Of a DNA stretch of 55,199 nucleotides, positions 34,378-41,701 are shown in pieces. The position numbers and the translations under genes were made by a program. A model generated the notes under the pieces. It saw only the letters and a program-made list of their open reading frames with translations, did no database searches and had not been told where the DNA came from. Source of the stretch: Competibacteraceae bacterium UBA6584 (lineage in GTDB: Bacteria > Pseudomonadota > Gammaproteobacteria > Competibacterales > Competibacteraceae). Position 1 is the first letter of the stretch. Each line of letters starts with the position of its first letter. The DNA lies in contig DJIW01000036.1 in assembly GCA_002433805.1 (NCBI GenBank), positions 1 through 55,199 of the forward strand, in the 5' to 3' direction.

Positions 34378-35385
34378 ATGAAAGCCATCGTCCTTTCAAC
34401 CCTCGGCGGCCCCGAACAATTGACCTTGACCGAGGTTCCCACCCCCGAACCCGGTCCGGGGCAGGCGCGGGTTCGACTGCGCGCTTCCGCCCTCAACCGC
34501 CGCGATGTGTGGATCACGCTCAACCGTTATCCGAACATCCGGCTGCCCTGCATCATGGGTTCGGACGGCGCGGGCGTTATCGACAAACTTGGCCCTGATA
34601 CTCCTCCCGATTTGCTCGGTAAGGAGGTGCTAATTTATCCCGCCTATGAATGGGGCGAGGACACCCGCTTCCCCAGTTCCACATTTCGGGTTTTGGGGAT
34701 GCCCGAGCCCGGCACTTTCGCCGAGTTTATTTGCGTGCCCGCCGGCCATGTTGTTCCCAAACCGGATTTTCTCGATTGGGAACAGGCCGCCGCCATCCCG
34801 CTGGCGGGCCTGACCGCCTGGCGGGCGTTGATGACCCAAGCGGCGGCGCAACCGGGCGACACGGTGCTAGTCACCGGCATCGGCGGCGGCGTGGCCACCT
34901 TCGCCATGAAATGGGCGGTCGCGCTGGGCGCGCGGACCTTCGTCACCAGCGGCAGCGAGGAGAAGCTCCAGCAGGCTCGCCAGCTCGGCGCGACGGGCGG
35001 CATCGACTATCACACCGAGAATTGGCCCAAGCGCTTGGCCGAGATAACCGGCGGCGCGGATGTGATCATCGACGGCACCGGCGGTTCTAATTTCCCAGGC
35101 TGCGTGTCCTTGCTCAAACCGGGCGGGCGGATGGCGATTTATGGCTCGACCGCCGGCAATCCTCCCTCGGGGCTGGATTTGGTGCGCCTGTTCTTCCGGC
35201 AAATTCGGATCATCGGCTCCACCATGGGCTCGCCCGCCGAATTTGCCGCGATGATGGATTTCATCGTCAAGCATCGCATCGAGCCGGCCATCGACCGGGT
35301 TTTCAAGCTGGATGAGGCGGTTGCGGCCCACCAGCATCTGTTGTCCGCCCAGCAATTGGGAAAAATTGTGCTGCGCCATCCTTGA
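34378..35385 (+). CDS. Medium-chain (zinc-type) alcohol dehydrogenase/quinone oxidoreductase family protein
   Basis: A 335-residue NAD(P)-dependent oxidoreductase of the MDR superfamily. The GroES-like N-terminal half contains VRLRASALNRRDVWI and IMGSDGAGVI. The Rossmann half has VTGIGGGVATFAMKWAVALGA and ADVIIDGTGG. The structural-zinc cysteine cluster of classical ADHs is absent, which points to the quinone-oxidoreductase-like branch. ATG at 34378 with AGGAA 8 nt upstream. Substrate cannot be deduced. It is transcribed towards the tandem sRNA genes. Confidence 0.88.
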   Translation: MKAIVLSTLGGPEQLTLTEVPTPEPGPGQARVRLRASALNRRDVWITLNRYPNIRLPCIMGSDGAGVIDKLGPDTPPDLLGKEVLIYPAYEWGEDTRFPSSTFRVLGMPEPGTFAEFICVPAGHVVPKPDFLDWEQAAAIPLAGLTAWRALMTQAAAQPGDTVLVTGIGGGVATFAMKWAVALGARTFVTSGSEEKLQQARQLGATGGIDYHTENWPKRLAEITGGADVIIDGTGGSNFPGCVSLLKPGGRMAIYGSTAGNPPSGLDLVRLFFRQIRIIGSTMGSPAEFAAMMDFIVKHRIEPAIDRVFKLDEAVAAHQHLLSAQQLGKIVLRHP

Positions 35386-35472
35386 ATTCAAGAGCCGGCT
35401 GGGAGGTCGGCGCTTTTGAACTCATGGCGCAAGGCAACTTGCGGATTTTGAAACTTGATTTCAAAAATAATA

Positions 35473-35501
35473 TTGACGCAGTGCAGCAAAGACTTTATAC
35501 T
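35473..35501 (+). promoter_or_regulatory. sigma70-type promoter of tandem sRNA copy 1
   Basis: TTGACG (35473-35478, 5/6), 17-bp spacer, TATACT (35496-35501, 5/6), preceded by an AT-rich stretch (35457-35472) that could act as an UP element. The first 13 bases from the -35 are identical in copy 2, including the start of the spacer, which may reflect a shared operator. Confidence 0.8.
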
Positions 35502-35507
35502 GCATCG

Positions 35508-35586
35508 CAACATTCGGTGGTGAATGTTGTTTCACAATCCTCCTTTGGTGGTTGCTTGCCGGAACTTCGAGTTCCGGCTTTTTTTT
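35508..35586 (+). ncRNA. Small RNA, tandem copy 1
   Basis: Predicted transcript of about 79 nt starting 7 nt after the -10. The structure read from sequence is a 5' hairpin with an 8-bp stem (35508-35515 / 35522-35529) and a GGTGGT loop. A single-stranded stretch of about 28 nt follows, containing TCCTCCTTTGGTGGTT (anti-Shine-Dalgarno-like CCTCC). A 9-bp terminator hairpin with a 3-nt loop and eight T residues ends it, a typical Hfq-dependent sRNA 3' end. No ORF with a ribosome-binding site fits inside. Targets unknown. Confidence 0.8.
35557..35586 (+). terminator. Terminator of sRNA copy 1
   Basis: Stem GCCGGAACT / AGTTCCGGC (35558-35566 / 35570-35578), loop TCG, then T8 (35579-35586). Confidence 0.92.
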
Positions 35587-35604
35587 GCAAGTGCAAAAAA
35601 GCGC

Positions 35605-35633
35605 TTGACGCAGTGCAACAATACTGCTTAACT
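35605..35633 (+). promoter_or_regulatory. Promoter of tandem sRNA copy 2
   Basis: TTGACG (35605-35610), 17-bp spacer, TTAACT (35628-35633) at the same spacing as copy 1. The -10 is weaker than in copy 1 (4/6), so the second RNA may be less expressed or need activation. Confidence 0.65.
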
Positions 35634-35639
35634 TATCGG

Positions 35640-35718
35640 CGGCATCGAAAGATGTCGTTCTTCTCCACACCTTCCTTTGGTGGTTATTTGCCGGAACCTT
35701 TGGTTCCGGCTTTTTTTT
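35640..35718 (+). ncRNA. Small RNA, tandem copy 2
   Basis: Predicted 79-nt transcript. The 5' hairpin is different in sequence from copy 1 but equivalent in position: GGCATC-GAAA-GATGTC, a GNRA tetraloop extendable to about 8 bp. A pyrimidine-rich single strand follows (TTCTCC, then TCCTTTGGTGGTT at 35673-35685, identical to copy 1). The terminator hairpin has a 9-bp stem and T8. One stem pair differs from copy 1 by a compensated T-A to C-G change. Confidence 0.78.
35690..35718 (+). terminator. Terminator of sRNA copy 2
   Basis: Stem GCCGGAACC / GGTTCCGGC (35690-35698 / 35702-35710), loop TTT, then T8 (35711-35718). It ends 20 bp before the msrQ ATG, so msrQ is not simply read through from here. 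Confidence 0.92.
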
Positions 35719-35737
35719 GAGTTTCTTCAATCTCGCC

Positions 35738-36361
35738 ATGACGCCGCCCCGAACCCGCCCGCCGACATCCCTCGCGAAACCGTGGGTGTTCGTGATCGCG
35801 CTGCTGCCGCTGGCTTGGCTATGCGGGCTGGCTTGGCGCGATCAGTTAGGCGTCAATCCGGTCGAAACCTTGAGCCATCGCACCGGCGATTGGAGCTTGC
35901 GCTTCCTGCTGCTGACGCTTGCGATCACCCCGTTGAGGCGTTTGACCGGCTGGAACAAACTACTCAAATTCCGGCGGATGCTGGGCTTGTTCGCTTTCTT
36001 TTACGTCTGCCTGCATTTCGGCGTCTATTTGATTTTCGACCAGTTCTTCGACCTCGGCTCGATCCTTGAAGACATCGCCGAACGGCCCTACATCACGGTC
36101 GGCTTTGCCGCCTGGTTGTTATTGATTCCGCTGGCCGCGACTTCCACCAGCGGGATGATAAAACGGCTGGGCCGCCACTGGCAGCGGCTGCACCGGCTGG
36201 TTTATCTCATCGCCATCCTCGGCGTGCTGCACTATCTGTGGCTGGTCAAAGCCGATCGCACCGAACCGCTGCTGTATGCGGGGATTTTGGCGCTGCTGCT
36301 GGGCTATCGGCTCTGGTGGCGACAGACTCACTCGGCGACGATCAACCGTTCCACCCGTTGA
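35738..36361 (+). CDS. msrQ: Haem-binding membrane subunit MsrQ
   Basis: Haem b membrane protein that feeds quinol/flavin electrons to the periplasmic methionine sulphoxide reductase MsrP. The 207 residues show about six helices. Conserved sequences are NPVETLSHRTGDWSLR, ITPLRRLTGW, RRMLGLFAFFYVCLHFGVYL (His ligand) and LHRLVYLIAILGVLHYLWLVK (His ligands). The usual partner msrP is absent: the preceding genes are the two sRNAs. The first ATG, at 35738, lacks a clear ribosome-binding site. The 3' end overlaps the convergent parC by 34 bp. Confidence 0.92.
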   Translation: MTPPRTRPPTSLAKPWVFVIALLPLAWLCGLAWRDQLGVNPVETLSHRTGDWSLRFLLLTLAITPLRRLTGWNKLLKFRRMLGLFAFFYVCLHFGVYLIFDQFFDLGSILEDIAERPYITVGFAAWLLLIPLAATSTSGMIKRLGRHWQRLHRLVYLIAILGVLHYLWLVKADRTEPLLYAGILALLLGYRLWWRQTHSATINRSTR

Positions 36362-38574
36362 AAGCCGCGCGGCAAAGGTTTGCCCCGCCGGCCGCGCTCG
36401 CCGGCGTAGCTTTCCAAATCGGCGGGCTTGAGTTTGAAATCGCGCTTGCCGGCGGTCAGGATCACCCCTTTGCCGCAGGGCACCAACAGCAGCGCCGCCA
36501 ACCGTTCCGGTTGGGCGCCTTCCCCCGGCAAATCCAGAATCTTGTTACCTTTTCCCTTGGGCAAGCGCGGCAGTTCGCCGACCGGGAAAACCAGCAGCCG
36601 ACCGCTTCCGCCGACGGCCGCCAAGCGTTCGGTTTCCACATCGGTGACCGGCAAGGGCGCCAGAATCCGCGCGCCGTCCGGCACGGTCAGCACCACCTTG
36701 CCGGCTTTGTTGCGGCTGAGCAGATCGTCGAAGGCGCAAATAAAACCGTAGCCGGCATCGGTCGCCAGCAGGTAAAGGTCTTCGGGATTGCCCATCAACA
36801 CGCTGACGAAGCGCGCGCCGTCGGGCGGGCTGAGCCGGCCGGTCAAGGGCTCGCCGTAACCGCGCGCCGAGGCCAAGCCCGCGACCGGCAGCGTATAGGT
36901 GCGCCCGGTGGTGTCGAGAAAAACGGCTGACTGATTGCTGCGACCCTGGGCTTGATCGAGAAAGCCATCGCCGGACTTGTAGCTCAAGGCGTTGGCGTCA
37001 ATTTCGCGACCCTTGGCCGCGCGTACCCAACCTTTTTGCGACAGCACGACCACCATCGGCTCGCTGGGCGTCAGACTCGCCTCGTCCAAAGCTTGAGCCG
37101 TGCGCCGCTCTACCAGCGGGCAGCGCCGGGGATCGGCATAACGCTTGGCGTCGTCCTGAATTTCCTTGCGGATCAGCGTTTTTAACCGCTGTTCCGAACC
37201 GAGCAACACCTGCAATTGCTTCTGTTCCTTACGCAGTTCGTCCTGCTCGCCGCGCAGCTTCATTTCCTCCAGTCGCGCCAAATGGCGCAGCTTGGTTTCC
37301 AGAATCGCCTCGGCCTGGACGTCGGACAGTTGGAAGCGCGCCATCAGCACGGCTTTCGGCTTGTCTTCGGTGCGCAGGATGCGGATCACCTCGTCCAGAT
37401 TGAGATAGGCGATCAGCAGGCCGTCGAGGATATGCAAGCGCTGATCGACTTGATCGAGCCGGTATTGCAAGCGCCGCCGCACGGTGGCGACCCGATAACG
37501 CAGCCATTCTTCCAGGATTTGCTTGAGGTTCTTGACCTGGGGCCGGCCGTCCAGGCCGATCATGTTCAGGTTGACCCGAGCGCTTTTTTCCAAGTCGGTG
37601 GTGGCGAACAGATGATCCATCAGCAGATCGACATCGACCCGGTTGGAGCGCAGTTCCAGCACCAGCCGGGTCGGGTTTTCGTGGTCGGATTCGTCGCGCA
37701 AATCTTCGACCATCGGCAATTTTTTATCGCGCATCTGGGCGGCGATCTGTTCCATGATCCGCGCGCCGGAGACTTGATGCGGCAGCGCGGTGATCACCAC
37801 CGCCTCGCCGTTTTCCCGCTCGAAGCGGGCGCGCATCCGCACCGCGCCGTTACCGGTTTGGTAGAGTTTCCGCAGTTCCTCGCGGGGGGTGATGATTTCC
37901 GCCCCGCCCGGAAAATCGGGCGCGGGGACGAGTTCGCACAGCGCGTCCAACGGACTGTCGGGCTGGTCGAGCAGTTGAATGCAGGCGGCGGCCAGTTCGC
38001 CGAGGTTATGCGGCGGGATGTCGGTCGCCATGCCGACCGCGATGCCGGTCGCGCCGTTTAAAAGCACATGCGGCAAGCGGGCCGGCAACAGCGTCGGCTC
38101 GTCGAGCGTACCGTCGAAATTCGGCGTCCAATCGACCGTGTCTTGGCCGAGTTCGGACAGCAAGACTTGGGCAAAGGCCGACAACCGCGCCTCGGTGTAG
38201 CGCATGGCGGCGAAGGATTTGGGATCGTCCGCCGATCCCCAGTTGCCCTGTCCGTCCACCAGCGGATAGCGGTAGGAAAAGGGTTGCGCCATCAATACCA
38301 TCGCTTCGTAGCAGGCCGAATCGCCGTGCGGGTGGTATTTGCCGAGCACATCGCCCACGGTGCGGGCGGATTTCTTGTGCTTGGAATTGGCGGACAGACC
38401 GAGTTCGGACATGGCGTAGACGATGCGCCGCTGCACCGGTTTCAGACCGTCGCCGATGTGCGGCAAGGCCCGGTCGAGAATGACGTACATGGAATAATCC
38501 AGGTACGCCTTTTCGGTGAAGATTTTGAGCGGGACGCGCTCCGCGCCGTCGGCGGTGAAGGTGATTTCGGTCAT
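36328..38574 (-). CDS. parC: DNA topoisomerase IV subunit A
   Basis: Breakage-reunion subunit of topoisomerase IV, which decatenates daughter chromosomes. The 748 residues include the N-terminal YLDYSMYVILDRALPHIGDGLKPVQRRI. The QRDR helix region is GKYHPHGDSACYEAMVLMAQPFSYR, and the catalytic tyrosine is in AAMRYTEARLS. Coiled-coil and C-terminal beta-propeller repeats follow. In the QRDR the positions usually read as Ser80 and Glu84 in E. coli appear as Ser and Glu-like (HGDSACYE), i.e. wild-type-like. parE is not in the window. Confidence 0.96.
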   Translation of the reverse strand: MTEITFTADGAERVPLKIFTEKAYLDYSMYVILDRALPHIGDGLKPVQRRIVYAMSELGLSANSKHKKSARTVGDVLGKYHPHGDSACYEAMVLMAQPFSYRYPLVDGQGNWGSADDPKSFAAMRYTEARLSAFAQVLLSELGQDTVDWTPNFDGTLDEPTLLPARLPHVLLNGATGIAVGMATDIPPHNLGELAAACIQLLDQPDSPLDALCELVPAPDFPGGAEIITPREELRKLYQTGNGAVRMRARFERENGEAVVITALPHQVSGARIMEQIAAQMRDKKLPMVEDLRDESDHENPTRLVLELRSNRVDVDLLMDHLFATTDLEKSARVNLNMIGLDGRPQVKNLKQILEEWLRYRVATVRRRLQYRLDQVDQRLHILDGLLIAYLNLDEVIRILRTEDKPKAVLMARFQLSDVQAEAILETKLRHLARLEEMKLRGEQDELRKEQKQLQVLLGSEQRLKTLIRKEIQDDAKRYADPRRCPLVERRTAQALDEASLTPSEPMVVVLSQKGWVRAAKGREIDANALSYKSGDGFLDQAQGRSNQSAVFLDTTGRTYTLPVAGLASARGYGEPLTGRLSPPDGARFVSVLMGNPEDLYLLATDAGYGFICAFDDLLSRNKAGKVVLTVPDGARILAPLPVTDVETERLAAVGGSGRLLVFPVGELPRLPKGKGNKILDLPGEGAQPERLAALLLVPCGKGVILTAGKRDFKLKPADLESYAGERGRRGKPLPRGFQRVERLIVAE

Positions 38575-38587
38575 TCAGCAAAAAGCT

Positions 38588-38650
38588 CAGCGGTTGGGGA
38601 ACAGTTCATCCAGATCGATGATGGCGTCGGGGCAAAGAATCGGCGCGAAA
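38588..38650 (-). pseudogene. 3' remnant of a Uma2-family gene
   Basis: The minus strand encodes APILCPDAIIDLDELFP followed by two residues and a stop. This is almost the same as the C-terminus of the intact Uma2 gene at 40034-40627 (APLLCPDAIIDLDELFP). By eye about 51 of the first 60 bases match, with a 26-base exact run (38610-38635 versus 40056-40081). Upstream of about 38650 the similarity stops and no Uma2 core is present. It is the tail of a deleted or displaced paralogue. Confidence 0.7.
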
Positions 38651-38817
38651 CAGCGACCGATTATAGTTTCGATGGCGCCCTTATACTCCAACACGCACTT
38701 GCGCACAGCCGGCGACAAACCGCAAGCGGCCGCCCGCCGCATTCTGCCAATTGATTGTTTTGCTTATTGCGTCAGAAATACCGTGTAAATCTTCCATAGA
38801 AAAGGTAAATTGCACGG

Positions 38818-39999
38818 ATGTATCCTCGTTTCGCCCAACAACAACTCGTCGATCTGCTCGCCCAGTTCCCGGCCGTGGTCCTGTTAGGTCCGCGCCAGGC
38901 GGGCAAAACCACGCTGGCGCTGGCCGAAATGGCCAAGCGGGGCGATGCCCTTTACCTCGACCTGGAACTGCCTTCGGCCCAACGCCAGTTAGACGATCCG
39001 GAGGGTTTCCTACTCGCCCAGCGCCATCGGCTAGTGATCCTGGACGAAGTGCAGCGTATCCCGGAATTATTCACCGTTCTGCGAGGCGTCATCGATATCC
39101 GCCGCCGAGACGGCGAAACCGCCGGACAATTTTTGCTCCTCGGTTCCGCTTCCGGCGCTCTGTTGCAACAAGCCAGCGAAAGCCTGGCGGGGCGGGTGGC
39201 GCGACTGGAACTCACGCCCTTCGAGGCGCGCGAGGTGCTGCCGCCCACCGCGTTGGGCGTCGATCTGCATCCGCTCTGGGTGCGCGGCGGTTTCCCCCTG
39301 TCCTGGCTGGCGCCGGACGATGCGGCCAGCCTGCGCTGGCGCGAAGCCTTTATCGCGACCTATCTGGAACGGGACATTCCGACCCTCGGGCCACGCATTC
39401 CGGCCACCACGCTGCGGCGCTTGTGGATCATGTTGGCTCACGTCCAAGGCGGCCTGCTCAACCAATCGCAACTGGCGGCGTCGCTCGCGGTCAGCGGGCA
39501 AACCGTGGCCCGTTACATCGACATTCTGGCCGATCTGATGCTGGTCCGCCGCCTGCCCGCTTGGCACGGTAACGTGGGCAAGCGACTGGTGCGCGCACCC
39601 AAGGTCTATGTGCGCGATAGCGGCATCGTGCACGCTCTGCTGGGCCTGACGAGCCTGGAAGCGGTCCTGGGCCACCCGGTGGCCGGCGTGAGCTGGGAAG
39701 GTTTCGTGATCGAGCAGTTGCTCGCCGCCGCGCCCCAGGCCGAAGCCAGCTTTTATCGCACTTCGCACGGGGCGGAAGCGGATTTGGTGCTGGGTTTTCG
39801 CAACGGCGAAACCTGGGTGGTGGAAATCAAGCTGGCCTCGGCCCCCACGGTATCGAGGGGTTTCCATCAGGCCGCCGCCGACGTGGGGGCCATCCGCAAA
39901 CTGCTGGTCGCGCCGGTAGCGGAGCCTTATCCGATGCGGGATGGCGTCGACGCAATGAATCCGCTCGCCGCCGCCGCGCAAGTGGCGGCGCAACCGTAA
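38818..39999 (+). CDS. ATP-binding protein, AAA_14/DUF4143 family
   Basis: A 393-residue P-loop ATPase: Walker A GPRQAGKTT (about 24-32), Walker B LVILDEVQR, then a sensor region FLLLGSAS. The DUF4143 C-terminal half has a winged-helix part (SQLAASLAVSGQTVARYIDILADLMLVRRLP) and a restriction-endonuclease-like motif EADLVL...WVVEIKLA (the E/D-(D)-ExK pattern). Proteins of this family are abundant, often horizontally acquired and of uncertain function; nuclease or toxin-antitoxin-like roles have been proposed. It is flanked on both sides by minus-strand Uma2 sequence, suggesting insertion or joint mobility. Confidence 0.88.
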   Translation: MYPRFAQQQLVDLLAQFPAVVLLGPRQAGKTTLALAEMAKRGDALYLDLELPSAQRQLDDPEGFLLAQRHRLVILDEVQRIPELFTVLRGVIDIRRRDGETAGQFLLLGSASGALLQQASESLAGRVARLELTPFEAREVLPPTALGVDLHPLWVRGGFPLSWLAPDDAASLRWREAFIATYLERDIPTLGPRIPATTLRRLWIMLAHVQGGLLNQSQLAASLAVSGQTVARYIDILADLMLVRRLPAWHGNVGKRLVRAPKVYVRDSGIVHALLGLTSLEAVLGHPVAGVSWEGFVIEQLLAAAPQAEASFYRTSHGAEADLVLGFRNGETWVVEIKLASAPTVSRGFHQAAADVGAIRKLLVAPVAEPYPMRDGVDAMNPLAAAAQVAAQP

Positions 40000-40033
40000 A
40001 TGGCAAGATTCATTCGCTTCGCGAAACGGCCGT

Positions 40034-40627
40034 TCAGTTTTTGGGAAACAGTTCGTCCAGATCGATGATGGCGTCGGGGCAGAGCAGCGGTGCGATTGGG
40101 CCGGTTTGATGGGAATCGCGCTGGCGGTAAGCGCCGTTTAGGGGTTCGCGATAGATTTCCAATTGCCGGTTTTGAAGGTCCAGCAGCCACACTTCCGGGA
40201 TACCGTTTTTGGCGTAGAGCGGAATTTTAACGTCGCGGTCATAGCGGAGCGTGCTGTCAGAAACTTCAATAACCAGCAATATATCCTCAGCATGGGGATT
40301 GGCCTTTCGATAAAAATCATCTCGCCAGCGCAATAAAGCAACATCCGGTTGGGGTTCGGTATGACCGTCCAAAATAATAGGATCTTGAACGGATACAATC
40401 ACTTTTCCATGCAGGAGCGAAACAAACTTGTTATTAAAGTATTTAACCTCGCCCCCATGAGAACTGCCAATCGGCGCCATTTCGATGATCTCCCCGTCGA
40501 TCAATTCAACTCGCGAGTCTTCATTCAATAGACCGACTTCAGCCATGCGGTGATATTCGGCCACAGTCCAGCGGTGGCGCGGCTGGAAATCCAGTAATTT
40601 CTGTTCCGCCAGGGGCGTTGACATCAT
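40034..40627 (-). CDS. Uma2 family (DUF820) endonuclease-like protein
   Basis: A 197-residue PD-(D/E)xK-fold protein. Family pattern: RWTVAEYHRMAEVGLLNEDSRVELIDGEII, the putative catalytic PQPDVALL and LLVIEVSDSTLRYDRDVK, then IPEVWLLDL and the C-terminal CPDAIIDLDELF. The family is greatly expanded in cyanobacteria and some filamentous or floc-forming gammaproteobacteria; function unproven. The start at 40627 (MMSTPLAEQ) is backed by GGGAG 6 nt upstream. A partial second copy lies at 38588-38650. Confidence 0.85.
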   Translation of the reverse strand: MMSTPLAEQKLLDFQPRHRWTVAEYHRMAEVGLLNEDSRVELIDGEIIEMAPIGSSHGGEVKYFNNKFVSLLHGKVIVSVQDPIILDGHTEPQPDVALLRWRDDFYRKANPHAEDILLVIEVSDSTLRYDRDVKIPLYAKNGIPEVWLLDLQNRQLEIYREPLNGAYRQRDSHQTGPIAPLLCPDAIIDLDELFPKN

Positions 40628-40795
40628 AATGCTCTCCCATCGCACGAAAAGCCGCAGCGTTCGTTGATCGGCGGACCGACCCAGATCGGCCGGACCCTCC
40701 TGCTTTTCTCTACCATGAATGACCGTTATTTTGCCATACCAGCGGCAAGAGTCCGTCGGTTAAGCTGTTTGACTCCAATCTCAAGCGTCGACTCC

Positions 40796-41689
40796 ATGCT
40801 CCCCAAAACCCTGACCGTCGGCTTGGTTCAACAAAGCTGTAGCGCCGACCGCAACGCCAACCTCGCCACCAGCCTCAACGGCATCCGCGAACTGGCCGGC
40901 CACGGCGCGCAACTGATCATGCTGTCCGAACTCCACGCGATGCCCTACCCCTGCCAAACCGAGAATGCCGACTTATTCGATTGGGCCGAACCGATCCCCG
41001 GCCCGACTACCGAAGCCTTGAGCGCGGCGGCCAAGGAACTCGGCGTGGTGGTCGTCGCCTCGCTGTTCGAGCGCCGCGCGGCGGGCCTCTATCACAACAC
41101 CGCCGCAGTGTTTGAGCGCGACGGCGCCATCGCCGGAACCTACCGCAAGATGCACATTCCCGACGATCCCGGCTACTACGAGAAATTCTACTTCACCCCC
41201 GGCGATCTCGGTTTCACGCCCGTCGACACCTCGGTCGGCCGGCTCGGCGTGCTGGTGTGCTGGGACCAGTGGTATCCCGAAGCCGCAAGGCTGATGGCGC
41301 TGGCCGGGGCGGAACTGCTGCTGTATCCGACCGCCATCGGCTGGAATCCCCACGACGACGAGGAAGAACGCCAGCGGCAATGGGAAGCGTGGATCGTCAT
41401 CCAGCGGGCACACGCCATCGCCAACGGCTTGCCGGTCGCGGTGTGCAATCGGGTCGGTTTCGAGCCCGATCCCTCCGGTCAAACTCCCGGCGCGCAATTT
41501 TGGGGGACCAGTTTCATCGTCGGCCCGCAAGGCGAATGGATCGCTAGCGCCCCGCCGGATCAACCGGCCACGCTGGCGGTGGACATCGATCTGAGCCGTT
41601 CCGAACCGGTGCGGCGGCTGTGGCCGTTCCTGCGCGACCGGCGTATCGACGCTTACCACGGACTGCTGAAACGCTATCTGGACCGCTGA
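40796..41689 (+). CDS. aguB: N-carbamoylputrescine amidase
   Basis: Carbon-nitrogen hydrolase converting N-carbamoylputrescine to putrescine, CO2 and ammonia. The 297 residues have the nitrilase triad: Glu in MLSELHAMPYPCQ, Lys in YRKMHIPDDP and Cys in VLVCWDQWYPEAAR. The YYEKFYFTPGD and CNRVGFEPDPSG stretches are typical of AguB rather than other nitrilases. Agmatine deiminase (aguA), usually adjacent, is not in this window. The start MLPKTLTVGL is chosen by family alignment; the frame is open further upstream. Confidence 0.93.
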   Translation: MLPKTLTVGLVQQSCSADRNANLATSLNGIRELAGHGAQLIMLSELHAMPYPCQTENADLFDWAEPIPGPTTEALSAAAKELGVVVVASLFERRAAGLYHNTAAVFERDGAIAGTYRKMHIPDDPGYYEKFYFTPGDLGFTPVDTSVGRLGVLVCWDQWYPEAARLMALAGAELLLYPTAIGWNPHDDEEERQRQWEAWIVIQRAHAIANGLPVAVCNRVGFEPDPSGQTPGAQFWGTSFIVGPQGEWIASAPPDQPATLAVDIDLSRSEPVRRLWPFLRDRRIDAYHGLLKRYLDR

Positions 41690-41701
41690 GAGGACCGACC
41701 C

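Larger units (their letters stand above)
35473..35718 (+). repeat. Tandem duplication of an sRNA transcription unit
   Basis: Two units of exactly 114 nt (35473-35586 and 35605-35718), from -35 to the last terminator T, spaced with a 132-bp period. By eye, the first 20 bases match in 16 positions and the last 44 in 38, with no indel. The middle section, encoding the 5' hairpin, is diverged. Conservation of promoter and 3' half indicates old duplication under selection. Confidence 0.85.

Noticed and set aside
35473..35718. CRISPR or simple-repeat interpretation of the tandem units
   Set aside because: Only two units, with diverged centres and embedded promoters and terminators; no regular repeat-spacer pattern.
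35382..35739. Short open frames on both strands across the tandem sRNA locus
   Set aside because: They run through promoters and terminators, repeat themselves because of the duplication, and have no ribosome-binding sites. The non-coding interpretation explains the structure better.
38588..38742. A 51-codon minus-strand gene starting at ATG 38742
   Set aside because: Only the last ~20 codons resemble a protein family (Uma2 tail). The first part is not Uma2-like and lacks a ribosome-binding site, so a remnant is the better call.
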